Source: Trema orientale (lineage: Eukaryota; Streptophyta; Magnoliopsida; Rosales; Cannabaceae). Taken from it: 64,000 nt of DNA. The stretch covers positions 939,633-1,003,632 of the forward strand of contig JXTC01000071.1 of NCBI GenBank assembly GCA_002914845.1, read 5' to 3'. The translations under genes and the position numbers were made by a program. The notes beneath the pieces are model-generated. The model was not told the origin of the DNA. It saw only the letters and a list, made by a program, of their open reading frames with translations, and ran no database searches. Shown one piece after another: positions 1 to 15,084 of the stretch. The first letter of the stretch is position 1. Each line of letters starts with the position of its first letter.

Positions 1-694
1 AAATACAGAAAGAAAAAAGATTTTTCAGGAAATAATAGAGACAAATCACAAAAGAGACATCTTGAAGGTCTGGATATTTCGTCCGGGAATTGGAGGTTGA
101 AAATGTCATTTAGGGAAAACAAAAATAATAACAATAAAAAATAAATAGGCGCGTCTACAGTAGGGGTGCCCCTACGTAGGGCCCTGTCTATTCACCGTTG
201 GATGAGAATCTGTATATAAATAGATTCTCCACAGATTCCCGTTATTCCCCACAGATTCCCATCTAACGATAATTAAGACATGACCCTACGTAGGGACGTC
301 CCTACCGTAGCCATCCCCAAAATAAAAAAATAAAAAAGCGAGATTTTTTTAATTATAATAAAGGGCGCGTCTACAATAGGAGCGTCCCTACGTAAGGCCC
401 TGTTTATACACCGTTTGATAAAAATCTGTGTAAACAATGTATAAACAGGAGCCTAACGTAGAGACGTCCCTACTATAGCCGCCTCCTAAAATAAAAACTA
501 CTGACACCTTGCTCGGTGTGCCGTCTCTTGATACAATCGCTCCCCACAATGGAAATAAAAATAAAAAAGGACTATATTACCCTTGCCCAACCAAACAAAC
601 ACCTACCTAACGCCTGAAACCAGACAGCTATACTACTTTGCAATAGCAAAGCCAAAACTTGTTCTTCTTCCACACCAATCTTCAATCTTCATCA
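1..694. other. 5' flank and promoter of CYP20-2
   Basis: Non-coding. Apart from the pair of foldback repeats I see no element or gene. The stretch 560-694, with CT/CA-rich sequence leading to the ATG, is presumably proximal promoter and 5'UTR. The open reading frames that cross it overlap the true exons out of frame. Confidence 0.4.
148..485. repeat. Pair of short foldback MITE-like repeats upstream of CYP20-2
   Basis: Two related units lie in direct tandem, about 148-313 and 364-485. Each opens with GGCGCGTCTACA.TAGG and closes with an inverted version of the same block (GTCCCTAC..TAGCC), so each can fold on itself; the motif CCTACGTAGGG or its complement is repeated in both arms. AT-rich stretches of similar composition flank both. 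This looks like a small non-autonomous DNA element present twice, in the distal promoter of the cyclophilin gene. The family is not identified. Confidence 0.5.
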
Positions 695-3317
<2,623 letters not shown>

Positions 3318-4735
3318 TCGGGTAGCCTCGTCATTTTTTGTCAATTATCTTTGCTCTTCTTCTACTTCCTTTTGGAGCTTCGGACTGATCTATACCCAAT
3401 TAGGGAGACTTTTGATTTAGAGTCATGTTTTGCGGAAGATGCCTGAATTTTCTGTTTGATCTGTATTCCTGATGTCGTAGACACAGAGCAGGGAGTTTGA
3501 GTTTATGTTCGAGGAATTTCCATAGCATAAAGGAACTGATGTTTTGTGCATCTAATGATGATGTATGTCACGGTATTGGCAGTCTTGATTGGACTTTCAT
3601 CTTTTCATGTTTTCATTCCAAATGGCCCATAGTTGAAGGACAAATGAACTAAGCCATTCCTTCGGGTGGTTTAGATGGTTACCACTTTTTTAGGAACTTA
3701 AATTAAATAAAGCGCTTGTTTTTTTGTGCTTAAACAACCACCTATTTGGGCATATAAAACTACGGAAACTAACCTCATGAAAAACTTTGAAACTTGTGAA
3801 GTTGAAGGTTAGTATTGATTTCTAACAGAAAAAATTGGTAGTTTGGTACATTTCGTATAAAATAATACAATTGTCAAAGTGCTTCAATGTCTGAAAAAAC
3901 AAAAAAGCGGTGTTGAATTTTATTTTACCCAGTAGACAGATATTGGACCAAACGTTGTAAGGTTCATATGGGCTCTCGAATTTGTCTTGCCCAAACGGAA
4001 AACTGGCTGCTTCATGCAAGCAACTTTTTATTTTTCTTTTATTTGAAATGGAAGATGAATGGTGGGTTAATGGATCCTCATACTGAAGATCTATTTTTGA
4101 AATCAATACTGTGTCAATTTGATACAAACAGGAATTTGCAAGCATTATCAGTAATATTACATATAATAAAAGTACATAACAAAAGTTGAATATTAAGTAA
4201 CACGATAAGTATTTGTTGTTTTTCCGTAAATAGTTATATGAATCTATCAATTGAAAAGTAATTACAAAAAATTGGAGATAAAGGGTAGAAGTATGTAATA
4301 GTACTATGATTCAGCTCTCCAAGAAAAGTTTTTACATAAGAAACACAGAGAAAGAGGACGCACCAAATTCAGTAGCTCTGAGCCTCTGAACAACCGCCAA
4401 TACGATAAATCATTTGTGCACAAACAGTCGGTTCTCGATAACGTTATCCAATATGCTTCCTCTTGACATCCTATCATTGAAGGGTTGGCGAGTATATATA
4501 CTTTGTTCATATCTTTATTCCAGTACACTTCTCTTTGTTCATTTCATTAATACAGTTTTAGTTGCGGTTAACTTGTGTGACTTGTACTATATTAATGTTT
4601 AGTGTCAGCAAAGATTTCTTTTTTCCCTCAAAGGAAAAAAAAAAAAGATATCTATTTCATTTGTAGAAGAATATCATACATGGCATGTATTGAAGTTTTG
4701 CTAGCTGACATATTTTGCGGGCAATATTATTTAGT
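3318..4735. other. CYP20-2 3'UTR and non-coding intergenic DNA
   Basis: The first 300-400 bp is presumably the 3'UTR. Beyond it I see no recognisable gene. The longest frames here (for example 3822-4250 and 4304-4528 on the minus strand) lack family resemblance and have intergenic base composition. Confidence 0.4.
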
Positions 4736-4737
4736 GT

Positions 4738-5043
4738 CCAATGTCATATGTACGAGACTCAAATAAGTTTTATTATAAATTTAAAAAAAAAAAAAAAGAA
4801 AACATGGAGCTTAATTAATGACCACTACTTATTATAAATTTAAAGGAAAATGTCATATGTATGAGACCTAAATAAGTTTTATTATATATATATTTTTTAA
4901 GTGGGACTTAACTAACGACCACTATTTACTACAAATTTATAGGAAAATAACACACACACACACTTAGGTTTGAACTCTTGACCTGCCTCAAACTTACACA
5001 CATATTCCTAAAATCTTGGACCAACTAAGTTAACCTAGTTGGT
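4738..5043 (-). repeat. SINE-like dispersed repeat with a tandem ~105-bp tail
   Basis: On the minus strand 5043-4955 reads like a decayed tRNA-derived head: GGTTAACTTAGTTGGT resembles an A box and GAGTTCAAACCT a B box. It is followed by two copies (4847-4945 and 4738-4846) of a segment containing TTATAAATTTA and a GTGGTC/GTTAGTTAA-like motif. A second copy of this tail with a similar box-like sequence lies at 27240-27345 in the other orientation, which supports a dispersed repeat. Assignment as a SINE is tentative. Confidence 0.4.
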
Positions 5044-7460
5044 GAGTTTTATTATAGATTACTCAAATGAAATGCAAAAAATATGATTAACTATTGAGAC
5101 AAATTAATAATATTATGAAATTCAGTAATATCTCGTACTCTCACTCGTATGTCGATTGGTATGATATTCCTCTCAAAGAAAGGAGTTGCAGAAGATTTGA
5201 CATGCTTGTCTTCCAACTTTGTTGTGAATTGGCAATGTAAAATCCTTTTAACAAGATTTACGAAAGAGTGGTAATTAATTCTAAAATGGGTAATTACTGT
5301 TAACTTTGTGACTGTTTTTAGCATATGGTTACTCCCTGTAGTTGCTTTTCAAATTTGAATTGGCGTAGTGGTCTTATTACGTTAGTTCTATAATAAACTT
5401 TACAATCATTGAAGTTTTGACGTTAAAATTATTGACCGAGTTACAAAAAGAGAGGAAAAAGTAAAGATTACAATGTGAATTGATGACAAATTGAAGAGAG
5501 AAACGTAACAAAAACCGTTTAACAGAAAAGAAAATAAATTAGAAAATTGATTGATTTGATTAATGATGATGATGATGATGATGATAATGATTAGTGAGTA
5601 GTCCAATAGAGAAATCTTGGCTGTAATGGGCACGTGCAACGAGGAGGATTCGATGCGATTCTAAGCACGTGAGCCTTGTGGTGGACCATTTCAAGGTAAG
5701 AAGGTGGTGGTGGGGACTGGCTGGCTGGCTGGAGCAGTGACTACTGTGACTGTGAGCAAAACACAGCACTGATCAAGCAAAGGCAGAGCAGAGCAAGGCA
5801 CGTGTTCAACTTCGAAGTAGAATTGAACTTTGAAACACGCAGGTGGGTCCCACAATGGGTTTGGTTTTGGTTCTGGGACCACCGCACGAGTCCCCGAAAG
5901 TGGTCCCCACGTGTGTACTGGCGGCTGATTGTCGGGTGAGGTGAAGAGAAGAGAAGGGAAGAGAAGTGAGCCACGCATTTACCAGAATTCAGAGGACAGC
6001 TGCCGAAAGCGACGGAACCTGTGGTGCGAATTGTGGGGACGCACACACACACACAGACACCTCTCTCTCTCTCTCTCTCTCTCTCTATCGTCCTCTTCCC
6101 TTGAGATTCTGTCGGTCGACTTTTCTATTTTTCTTGAGAGTTTTAATTAATGACGGAACAAAACAAAACAAAACAAAACAAAATCATTGCTCTCATCATT
6201 TCTCATATCTATTATTAATTCCACTTTTTTAATAATTTCTACTTTATTATCATGCATATGTATGTAATATATAATATATATATATATTCACAACGTACGG
6301 TACGTGCAACAATTTGTCTCTGTCTTTTTATCTTTCAATTTCTTTTGGTACAGAAATAAAACTAAACTTGTTTAAGTTATGTATGGTGGTGACAAGTGAC
6401 AATGGATGGTGTTTGCACACTAGCCATGCCATTGCCACATATGTGAGGTTGCTACACTTTATATAGTGACCTTCACCTTACCAACTCATAGCACTTAGGT
6501 GGCAGTGCACACCCACAATTTGCTCTCGTCTGATTCTTCTTTTCACGCCCTCTAAAAAAGATATCTGCCAAAAATTGATTTATCGGGTTCCCTAACTAAA
6601 CAAAGCCTTTTGCATCGTCACCATGCGCTTGTTTTATCCAAAACTGAAAAAACAAATGAAAAAAAAAAAGTCAATCTCGGCGGCTTTGTCCGAAATGAAT
6701 AGTAAAAGCCATGAATACCAGTGATTTATTAATGTTTTAAAACAGACACGTCTTCACTCTTCAGTTAGATATATATATAGTTATATATATATAAATACAA
6801 TTATCAGCCTAACTATTCAGCACCAACGGATAATGTGCTATTTAAAATTTCCAACTTTTGAGCATTCACTTCAAAGAGAAAGAAAGAGAGAAAAGTGTCC
6901 AAACTTTACGGGTATCATGTCATTTTCATGAACTGGATTATGATGTGTATCGATGTCCCCGAATCAAAACCTACTTTTCATCATTTACAAACTTGAAATC
7001 ATATCCATTATCTGCCAAATGCCAAATTCATTTAATTTACACTGGTACCGATCATTGCTTTGACTGCTTAAGAACATAATGTAACGAGTCTCCAAAGCTA
7101 AACGAAAGACAAGAACAGGTTACTTGGGTATTTACAGTAGGACCTATTACGATCCAAACATGAAGCTGAAAAACAGTACATATACATGAAACTGTACAAG
7201 TTGAAATCCCATCCCAAAGTTTGAGGCCTAACCCAATGTCAACAAAGTAATTAACCTGAAGAAGTTTCTCCTTCACTGTTTAGACCCAACTTTACAGCTA
7301 AAGCGAGAGCATCCTAATATTTACAGAAGTGGCTGGCTGAGGACTGAGGAAATTGCTGCCAAGCCAACAGGGAGGTAGTAAGTGCTGGTGATCAGAGCGT
7401 AGCGAACATTCACAGATGACAGGCTCAGAAACACACTACCTAGTTTGCCTAATGAGCCAT
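5044..7460. other. Intergenic region with microsatellites and promoter-like island
   Basis: Besides the G-box cluster it holds a GAT microsatellite (about 5563-5587), a CT microsatellite (6061-6086), an AAAAC run (6158-6182) and TA-rich patches (6262-6290, 6768-6795). The last 100-150 bp before 7460 is probably the 3'UTR of the minus-strand ACR gene. No coding gene is recognised. Confidence 0.4.
5631..5913. promoter_or_regulatory. Cluster of four G-boxes and a perfect class I TCP site
   Basis: CACGTG occurs at 5631, 5666, 5799 and 5908, and GTGGGTCCCAC, a perfect match to the class I TCP consensus GTGGGNCCCAC, at 5843-5853. A long CT run and pyrimidine-rich sequence (6061-6130) follows, like a plant 5' leader, but no convincing coding sequence lies downstream. 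G-boxes are bound by bZIP/bHLH factors. No gene can be attached to this promoter-like region: CYP20-2 ends 2.3 kb to the left and the ACR gene ends 1.5 kb to the right, pointing here with its 3' end. Confidence 0.45.
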
Positions 7461-10231
7461 TCAAGAGTATGACTTAATCAAACCCAAGTTGTAAAGAAAC
7501 TTCTCTGAGCCAGATCTAAATAGATTACTCAAGGAGAATCTCCCACCCTCTTGCGGTGGGGATTTTGAGCATGGTTCTTCTTCCTTTACACGAAGTATTG
7601 TCAAGCCAATCTCTTTCCTGACTGCCTCAATTGTCTCACTTCTAACTGGGTTTCCAGATGCATCAGTCACGTAGAAAACATTCACAGCTTGGGACCCCCT
7701 GGTTGTAACCTCAGCTCGGGTAACGGAAAGGCCATTTTCTCTAAATATTCGAGTTACATCAGAAAGAAGGCCAACTCTATCATCACCACAAAGTTCTAGT
7801 CTTATGCCCTGAATTCAAAATGAGAAAATAACATTAAAAGTTGTCAGATTGCCTTCCCGTCCCCCGGAAAAAAAAAGAGAAAGGGGGGAGGGGGGGGGGT
7901 TGGAGAGGGGAGATTTGGACAATAATTTACAACAACATGCAACTACTTGAACTTCTAGCTGTTTGTACCTCAGAAGTTCGCCTTCTAATAGCAGCTTCCA
8001 AACAATTGATTACCCTCTGCCTCTCTGCTTCAGAACTGACAGTGCAGCCATCTGTATGCCTTATATAATATTCCTGTCAACACAAAAATAAAACAGGTTA
8101 GTATCAAGAAATTCTACTTGATAATGTAGGGTAAAAGCTTCCCATATACTGATTATGTACATTGCTTTGCTTTTTAGGAAAAGTTCTTGCTCTTATCAAA
8201 CACCAAAACAAGAGAAATAACATAGACAAATTCAATGACTAGGAAAATCAGAGGGGGTAAGAATACAATCCACATAGAAATCTGGATTTTCATCTTAAGA
8301 AAAGAAAAAAGAATAATCAACAAGAAAAACAGAAACTACAATTCCATGGAAATAAGGACTACCTGATAAGCCTCCGGTCCTTCAGCAATTACAGTTGCAT
8401 GGTAGACCACATATTGCATATCTGTTAATGTACATACTGTATCGAAAAGTAGCTTAGGGCGGTCTGGACACCTCAAGTTCACAACCGTATATTCCTTATC
8501 GGCACAATACTCCACAGTGACCAGGGCCCTTCTCCGGTCACTGATTGGCCCACAATCTGTATCATCAATATCATAATCACGATCAGCATACATCATCTGA
8601 TGCAGCCTCCTTTCCTTGTGAGTGGAACCCACAGAAACAGCAGTATTGGCACTTCGCTTATCTCTGTCCCCCTTTAGAACATATAGAAGAAGCTGTTTGA
8701 TCTTAGCAAGACGATCAGCATCTTCAATGGGCAATCCAGTTGACTCGTCTGTGATATAAACAACTGATGCCATTCTTGAATTGTGAGTCCAGACTTCTGC
8801 AGCAACCACATTGCATTTGAGGTCTGCAAGGACAGCAAAAACCTCTGAAAGCAATCCGGGCCTGTCTCTTCCAGTTAATTCAATGGTAGTGTTCTCTGCA
8901 GCAGCTTGAACGCCGACAGATCGTCTTAAGGATCGGAAACTTCGTGCCCTTGGTCCCAGAGACTATAAAATTGCAATCAAGCAAAGAAAATCTGAATTAG
9001 ATTTGTATGGCTTCCCTTACATAAATTTACCTAAATTGTGTGCTGCTTCCTTGTCCGTTACTTTGTCATCCAATATTGGTGTGCTAAATTGAACATGATG
9101 ATTCAATCTGGGAATCCTTCTAGATAGCAATAACAGACTTCAGCCAGATAAGGGTACAGTATTTTATGTTTGTGGCTTTGGTTTAATCTCTGTACAGTTT
9201 GACGGAATTAACAACTAAGACAGGAAATTAGCTAACACTGAAATTGTTAGCGCAACTTGTACACATGAAACAATAACCAAGGACTCCAAAACTAACGCAA
9301 ATGGCTTACGCCACGTTACAGTACAATCAAATTAATCATAAGATTTGGTTTCTTTAATTCCTCCAATTTGGTTTCTCAAATTAATCATGAGATTTGGTTT
9401 CTTTAGTTCCTCCAATTCGGAATAATTTTCTCAATCTAATCAGCTAAGAGTTCCTTCTGCGTCTTAATTTCTAATTTCACTGTATTAAGGAAACAGAACA
9501 GTGTAGTTTTGCAGGCTTACCTGTTGAATCCGTTCAGCTACATCATCTTCAGATAGTTTATTCCCATGTTGATCTGTGACATGAAATACTGCAAATAAAA
9601 AGGAAGAAAACAAGAAAATGAGTAATTGACATCCAACACTGAGATCTTGAATATGAGAATCAATTCGAAATAGAGGCTAACCATCCATAAACCATTCCCC
9701 ATCTGAAGAAATGTAAGCTCGTCTTATAATGAGATTCATATCAGTCAGAACCTGAACCACCTCTAGCAAACTCCCACGCCTATTTGCACTGTCAACCTAC
9801 AATAATTCCCCCCCAGTTAAAAATAAATAAATAAATTAATGAACAAAATTACAGATTAAGACTTTTAAAATGCTACAAAAATATAATGAAAATAATCATA
9901 ATATTCAACCAGATACCTTAATCAGAGTGGCTTTCCTGCTTGAAGCATTATCTACCGTAACCCTGCAAATCCCATTTCAACAACAAACAAAATCACAAAC
10001 CCGTTTCATCAAAACACTCAGACACCACCATTTCATATCAAGAAACACAACAATTCTCAAGAAAATAAACAAAACTTAAACAAAACCAATAATTTAAGCA
10101 ATATATATACACACAAAATACTACCAAGAATGACGAAATTGAGAATGATGTCAGTACCTAGGGGGGTTAATTCGCATCATAAGCTTCTCAAACTCATCGT
10201 CATTAGGGAGAGAAGAAGACCAAAAATCCAT
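7461..10231 (-). CDS. ACT domain-repeat protein (ACR3/4/5/6 type), four ACT domains
   Basis: Seven exons on the minus strand: 10231-10158, 9962-9917, 9796-9682, 9588-9521, 8962-8363, 8073-7969 and 7808-7461, giving 451 residues, the size usual for plant ACR proteins. The start MDFWSS..DDEFEKL leads into INPPRVTVDN, typical of the family. Four ACT modules are visible: about 37-115 ([19 protein letters not shown]), 126-200 ([18 protein letters not shown]), 248-318 ([20 protein letters not shown]) and 338-415 ([18 protein letters not shown]). ACT folds bind small ligands such as amino acids; ACRs are proposed amino-acid sensors, and the exact ligand is unknown. All splice sites are canonical and phases close. 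Family placement is certain, but which ACR number is not. An intron contains a tandem duplication (about 9325-9430). Confidence 0.9.
9325..9430. repeat. ~57-bp tandem duplication in an ACR intron
   Basis: AAATTAATCAT(A/G)AGATTTGG followed by TTTCTTTA(A/G)TTCCTCCAATT occurs twice in a row with few differences. It lies inside the intron between exons 4 and 5 and has no evident effect on splicing. Confidence 0.7.
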
Positions 10232-13200
10232 TTTTAGAAGATGACAAGATGCAGAGCCCAGAATACAGGCTAAGCTTTTATTATGTTGGTGAGAATTAAG
10301 AAAAGGGTATGCACTATTTCGTCAAAATTTCCTCTCAAAGTAGTCTTTTTTGTGTCAGTTTGCGAGTTCCTTTGTGGCTCTGGCAATGACAAGGAGGAGG
10401 AGGAGGTGGAAGAGAGTCTTTGTGGTTGTGCTGTTGTGTGGTGTGTTGGTTGGGTTGGTGGTGGCTCTGAGCTGGACCAAGAGTCTTTGGTATAGAGGGA
10501 CATATAAGACCAAAAATATTAGCCAAAATGAAAAAACAGCAAGAAGCAAAGAGAGAGGAGCGCATGGGACTAATATCGATTTATCAGTATGTGGGGCCCA
10601 CCCCCACTTTCCACACATCCGAACACTTTGCTTTGCTTTGCTTTGCTCTTCCTTCTTTCTTCCTACTTTTTTAGGGTTTTTATTCTAATCTTAATCAATA
10701 ATACAAACAAAGCTAGGCCTTAGGCGGCTCAAACGTTTTTCTTGTATATATTTCTGTCAGTGTATTGTTTAATTATTATGTTTAGAGCTCCGTATAGGAT
10801 CTAATCTAGTCATACTTATAATTCAATCTTATACTTGGCCAAAATGTATGTTATGTATGTACTTTTACATATGGAAATCTAGAAAGATTTTATTGTCTTT
10901 AGCTTTTAGGGAACCCTTCCAGTTTCAGGGACCTCAATTTTCTTATCATTTAAAGCGTAGTAGGATTTTGATGGGCTTTAAGAGGGTAATCCTTCTCATT
11001 AGTTTTTAAGGCTAAGTCCTTCGGAAAAAAAAACAAAAAAGAAAAAGAAAAGAAAACTCTTGATATTCAAGTTTAACCCAAAAATAAATTTTTTTTAAAA
11101 AAATACAGATCTTTATTGCCTTTTAAATTCCCAAACCCTCTTAAAAGAATTTTTCTTTTCTTTGTTTTTTTTTCATCAAAAAAAAAAAAAAACAAGAAAA
11201 GGAAAGTAAAGTCTTCCAAATCCAGTAGGGTTTACTGGCATAGTGCTAAGCTGGAGGAATCCTTTTGTCCCTCTATTTTTCTAGTAGACATCTGCCATGT
11301 CTGAATTTGATTTGATTGGGGTGGCGACCTGCGTTTCTATATCACTCACTACCAACTTCATGTCCTTAATATTCATTCAAAAAAAAAAAAAATTCATGTA
11401 TTTAATATATTCCTTCTCTTGTCACATGCCACTGTTTTTCTGTGTACGTAAAAGGGTACAAGGAAGTTGTCAAAAAGATCTACTATACTATAAAGAGTAG
11501 ACTTTGCTAATTGCTATTGTAATTATATATAATACTAATATATGGATATGCACTTCTTGAAAATATAGCCCCTATATTTTTGCAAAGCTTTATTATGCAC
11601 TCTTTCTCTGTCTGAAGCCTTTTTATATTATATAAATATATCCCTCACATCCCTCTTTGTTGGAGTATAATATTATTATATAAAGAGAATAAGATATGAA
11701 TAAGATATCTACTGAGTATTGACTTATTGTTTATATTTTATTAAGGCAAAGTGAAAGTCGAGATCAAATAAACTACATTTTGAGATCCAAAAGTGAATAT
11801 CAGAAACAATATTGCCTCATTTGCCATATGCTTTTCTCTCATTGAATACATGAGAATTTGGATATTGAATGCTGCATGCTCTGGATTCTGAATATTTACT
11901 TATTTTTAAGCAGTTTGGTATTCCGAGCAACTTTCAACCACATCTAGTGTCTGTGAAGCGTTTGATATAATGCGCTAGTGAAAGATGTTATTGGTGTTAG
12001 TCAAACAAATAAAGAAGAGCATCAAATTAATGGAAGAGAATGAAGATTGAAGAAACACATAATGAGCTACCGTCTTAACATTTACTCACCTACCATAACA
12101 TTCAATGTTTTCACTTGCCATAACTACATGTCCTCTGCCTACATGTTAGGCACATGGAGAAGCACAGACACACAAGAAAAAGAGCCAAAGATGGGCTTTC
12201 TTTACTTTGGCTAAAGGCTATTTGGGGACTTCCCCACACAACTTGAGCAATATTAAAATGACACTAGTGTGCATGGATTAAGCACGAGATAAAAAGTATT
12301 AAAATAACTAGTAGAGAATATTAAGCACTAGAAGTTTGCTATTTAATTTTTAAGCTACTTTCACACTGTTATTTGACCAAAGTACTAGGGGAAAATAGAA
12401 ATATGTAGGAAGACAATAAAAGTAATAGAGCGTATCCAAAGAATTAATGTTTGGCCCGCCTGCCAAGGCAAGGCAACAATGGCATGTGATTGGAGTTCTT
12501 CTCTCTACTCTACGTGTGATTGAAGTGCATGGGACTGGTTGTTTGGTATGTACAATGAGCAATAGTTCCACCGGTATTAATTTCACAGCTCTGCACACTC
12601 AATAATTTTGGCTCATAAACATGTGCGAATTCCATATCTCTCAGTTATGTGTCAGCAGTCCCACCAAGTAAAAAGATCATAAGGTAGTAGTACAACATTT
12701 AATATGCTCCCATTAGTTTTTATTTATTTAGTTTTCAACACTGAAACAACTTATGAAAGTAGAGAATGACCCAGATAATTCTCGAAAAATTTTGCTAGAG
12801 GCGACTTGACTCCGTAAATTTTTGAGAGAAGAATGAGCACCTTTTGCTAACTAGTTGGTGATTTTTCAAAATTTACTTACATATGATATACGATTAATCT
12901 GCCCCGTATACCAATCTTTCTCTTGTCTTTTAATATCTTTTGCAGTCCGTACTACTTTGATTGATCCCCACCTTCCGTTGAATCCTACAGATAAAAAAAA
13001 CAACGGACCGTTGTGGAACAAAAATGCTTAGTTGTTTTTATAATGGACTGCATCCAATTTGCATAGACGTGGTCCAAGAATCCAGTTGACTGCACCACCT
13101 AAGGATCTTATATAGGGACTTAGGCCCACTTGCTCCCATCATCACTGCTTGGCTAACTTTGCTTCTTCGTTTCCCCAAGAGTCAAGTGTCAACCAACCTG

Positions 13201-15084
13201 CAGCCAAGATCATTATTGGCCTCTCTATAGCATCAATATATGCCTTATTAAATACGTTTGTTATGTGATCTTTTGTACACATTATGCGTGTGGCCATAAT
13301 CGCGACGAGGCGTTTGGACTCGAGAACTGAAAATGTTGAGCACTAACTACTTGGAATGTGCAAAATCAAATTAGGCTGTTTCGTACCTTAGATGTGACGA
13401 TGAACGAGAAAATAGTTCTCTATTTTGTGTCCACTATGTATTTGGGGAACTCTTTCAATGGACCACGCGAACATTATTAATTTAATCCTGACCTTATAAT
13501 AGTATTAATATTCGTATAAGAAGTCACGCAACAAGTTGTATATAGTATAAAGGCTCGTATTATAGACAACATGGCCATTCAGTACGATTATTTGGCCCAC
13601 ATTGGCATGCAGTTTTGTGTGGTCTAAAACCAAACAGTAACAGTTATGGCACAAGTGATGCTGAAATCTAAATGAAGTTTTCCCAAGGAAATGGTAGACT
13701 GGCTTGGTCTGTTTTGGGCTCAGTTTGAGTGGGCAAATTTTGTGAATGTCGTACAATGTGGACCAATCCAAGGATGGTGGTTTACACTTTTACAATCATT
13801 GATAAAAGGTTCTTTAGAACTCCAAAGCTGAATTGGGGGATGGTATAACAGGAAGTTACTGATTTTATCATACATGAACTGAAGATCCCCGTAAAGTTTT
13901 AAGATTGGTTCTTTAGAGAAGGTACATATGCTTTAAAGGACAAAATCAAGTCGGTAGTTACGATTGGATTGTTTAAGAGCTACCTCCATTTCATTTATTT
14001 GCTCAGAAGTCTTTAGCCATGTGTTATAATAACCAACTTAATTATAATAACCATTTAATTAACACCATACTCGTGAAATAAATTTGACACACTGCAACTG
14101 CAAATGACAACATATGAAAGTGGGACTTTAAAACAAGTGTGCTATTTAGCAACTTAGCAAGGCATTTATATTTGAGTATCAACTGATTTAGCCAACGGCA
14201 GAAAGCTATCCAAAACCACCACATATATATACACATGCATATGTATCCGAATAAAAAACTAACTTTGACATCATTTGAAAGTATAGTGAGTGTGAGACCA
14301 TACCCTTTCCACATGGTTAGACTAAAGAAAAATGTGAGACACCGTTTAGAATATTCAGCTGCAGGGTGACAGAAAAGAAGCAACCAAAAAACCAGATAAC
14401 CTAACCCTACTCCTTCCATCTCTTGGGATTGGTCCTACTACTCATTTGTTGCTTTAGCTCATTTGTGTTTATAAAATAAAACATAATTATAGTGTCTCCG
14501 AGTCCAATTGCAAGACATAGTTCATTTTTCTCTGTGGAAAGAATGACAGTCAGAAACATAGAAAATTTTTACAGAAACTGGATCATAAGATCATCAAATA
14601 GGAACCTGCATGGGATGTATATATGTTCAATAATATTGTACAATTATCTAATTAGGAGAGAAAAATTGATACATGCTTTGATTAAAAATATACTTCAGGG
14701 TACAAAGTATCTAACTCCCTAGTTTATGTTCTAAACTACCAAACTTCATTGAAATAAGCAAAAAAAATAAAAATGAAAAAGTGAGACAAATTGGCTACTA
14801 CAGCATTAATGTCATTAACTACAATTACACTCCTGAAAACGAATAAGAGGGGAAAAAAAAAAAACAAATCCAAGCCTCCAAACCATTTTTCTACTTGATA
14901 GTTTATCCTGCATGGAACAAAAATTTCGAACAGTTTACAAGAAACTTTCACATAAAGAGAGCGCTCTGTTTGTGTTGGAGATAAAAACAGAGAGCAAAGA
15001 ACCTGTTGGGCTGAACTTTTTGGCCTTCCAAGTCCAAATTCTAGTCTATGCAAGAACAAAGCCATGATAATCTACTTAACAAAG
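10232..15084. other. Intergenic DNA between the ACR and TCP genes
   Basis: 10232-10700 is the ACR promoter and leader. The rest is AT-rich with A/T runs and no recognised gene or complete transposon. The stretch 13070-13210 looks promoter-like (a TTATATAGGG TATA-like motif followed by a C-rich leader) but no open frame follows. The longest frame (14042-14419 minus, 125 codons) resembles no family and is probably chance. 14960-15084 is the likely TCP 3'UTR. Confidence 0.35.
10591..10601. promoter_or_regulatory. Perfect class I TCP site in the ACR promoter
   Basis: GTGGGGCCCAC matches GTGGGNCCCAC exactly and lies 360 bp upstream of the ACR start codon. Class I TCP factors bind such sites. The class I TCP gene at 15085-15858 is a neighbour, but regulation by that particular protein is only an inference. 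Confidence 0.4.

Noticed and set aside
5620-5640. GGGCACGTGCA, the tail of mature miR164
   Set aside because: Only 11 bases agree, the 5' part of miR164 is absent and no complementary arm lies nearby. It is a G-box.
5691-6052. Minus-strand frames of about 100 codons in the G-box region
   Set aside because: Composition reflects GC-rich promoter-like DNA. No signal peptide, domain or family resemblance, and several overlapping frames are equally open.
14042-14419. 125-codon minus-strand frame with hydrophobic stretches
   Set aside because: Irregular composition, no family similarity and AT-rich context. Probably chance.
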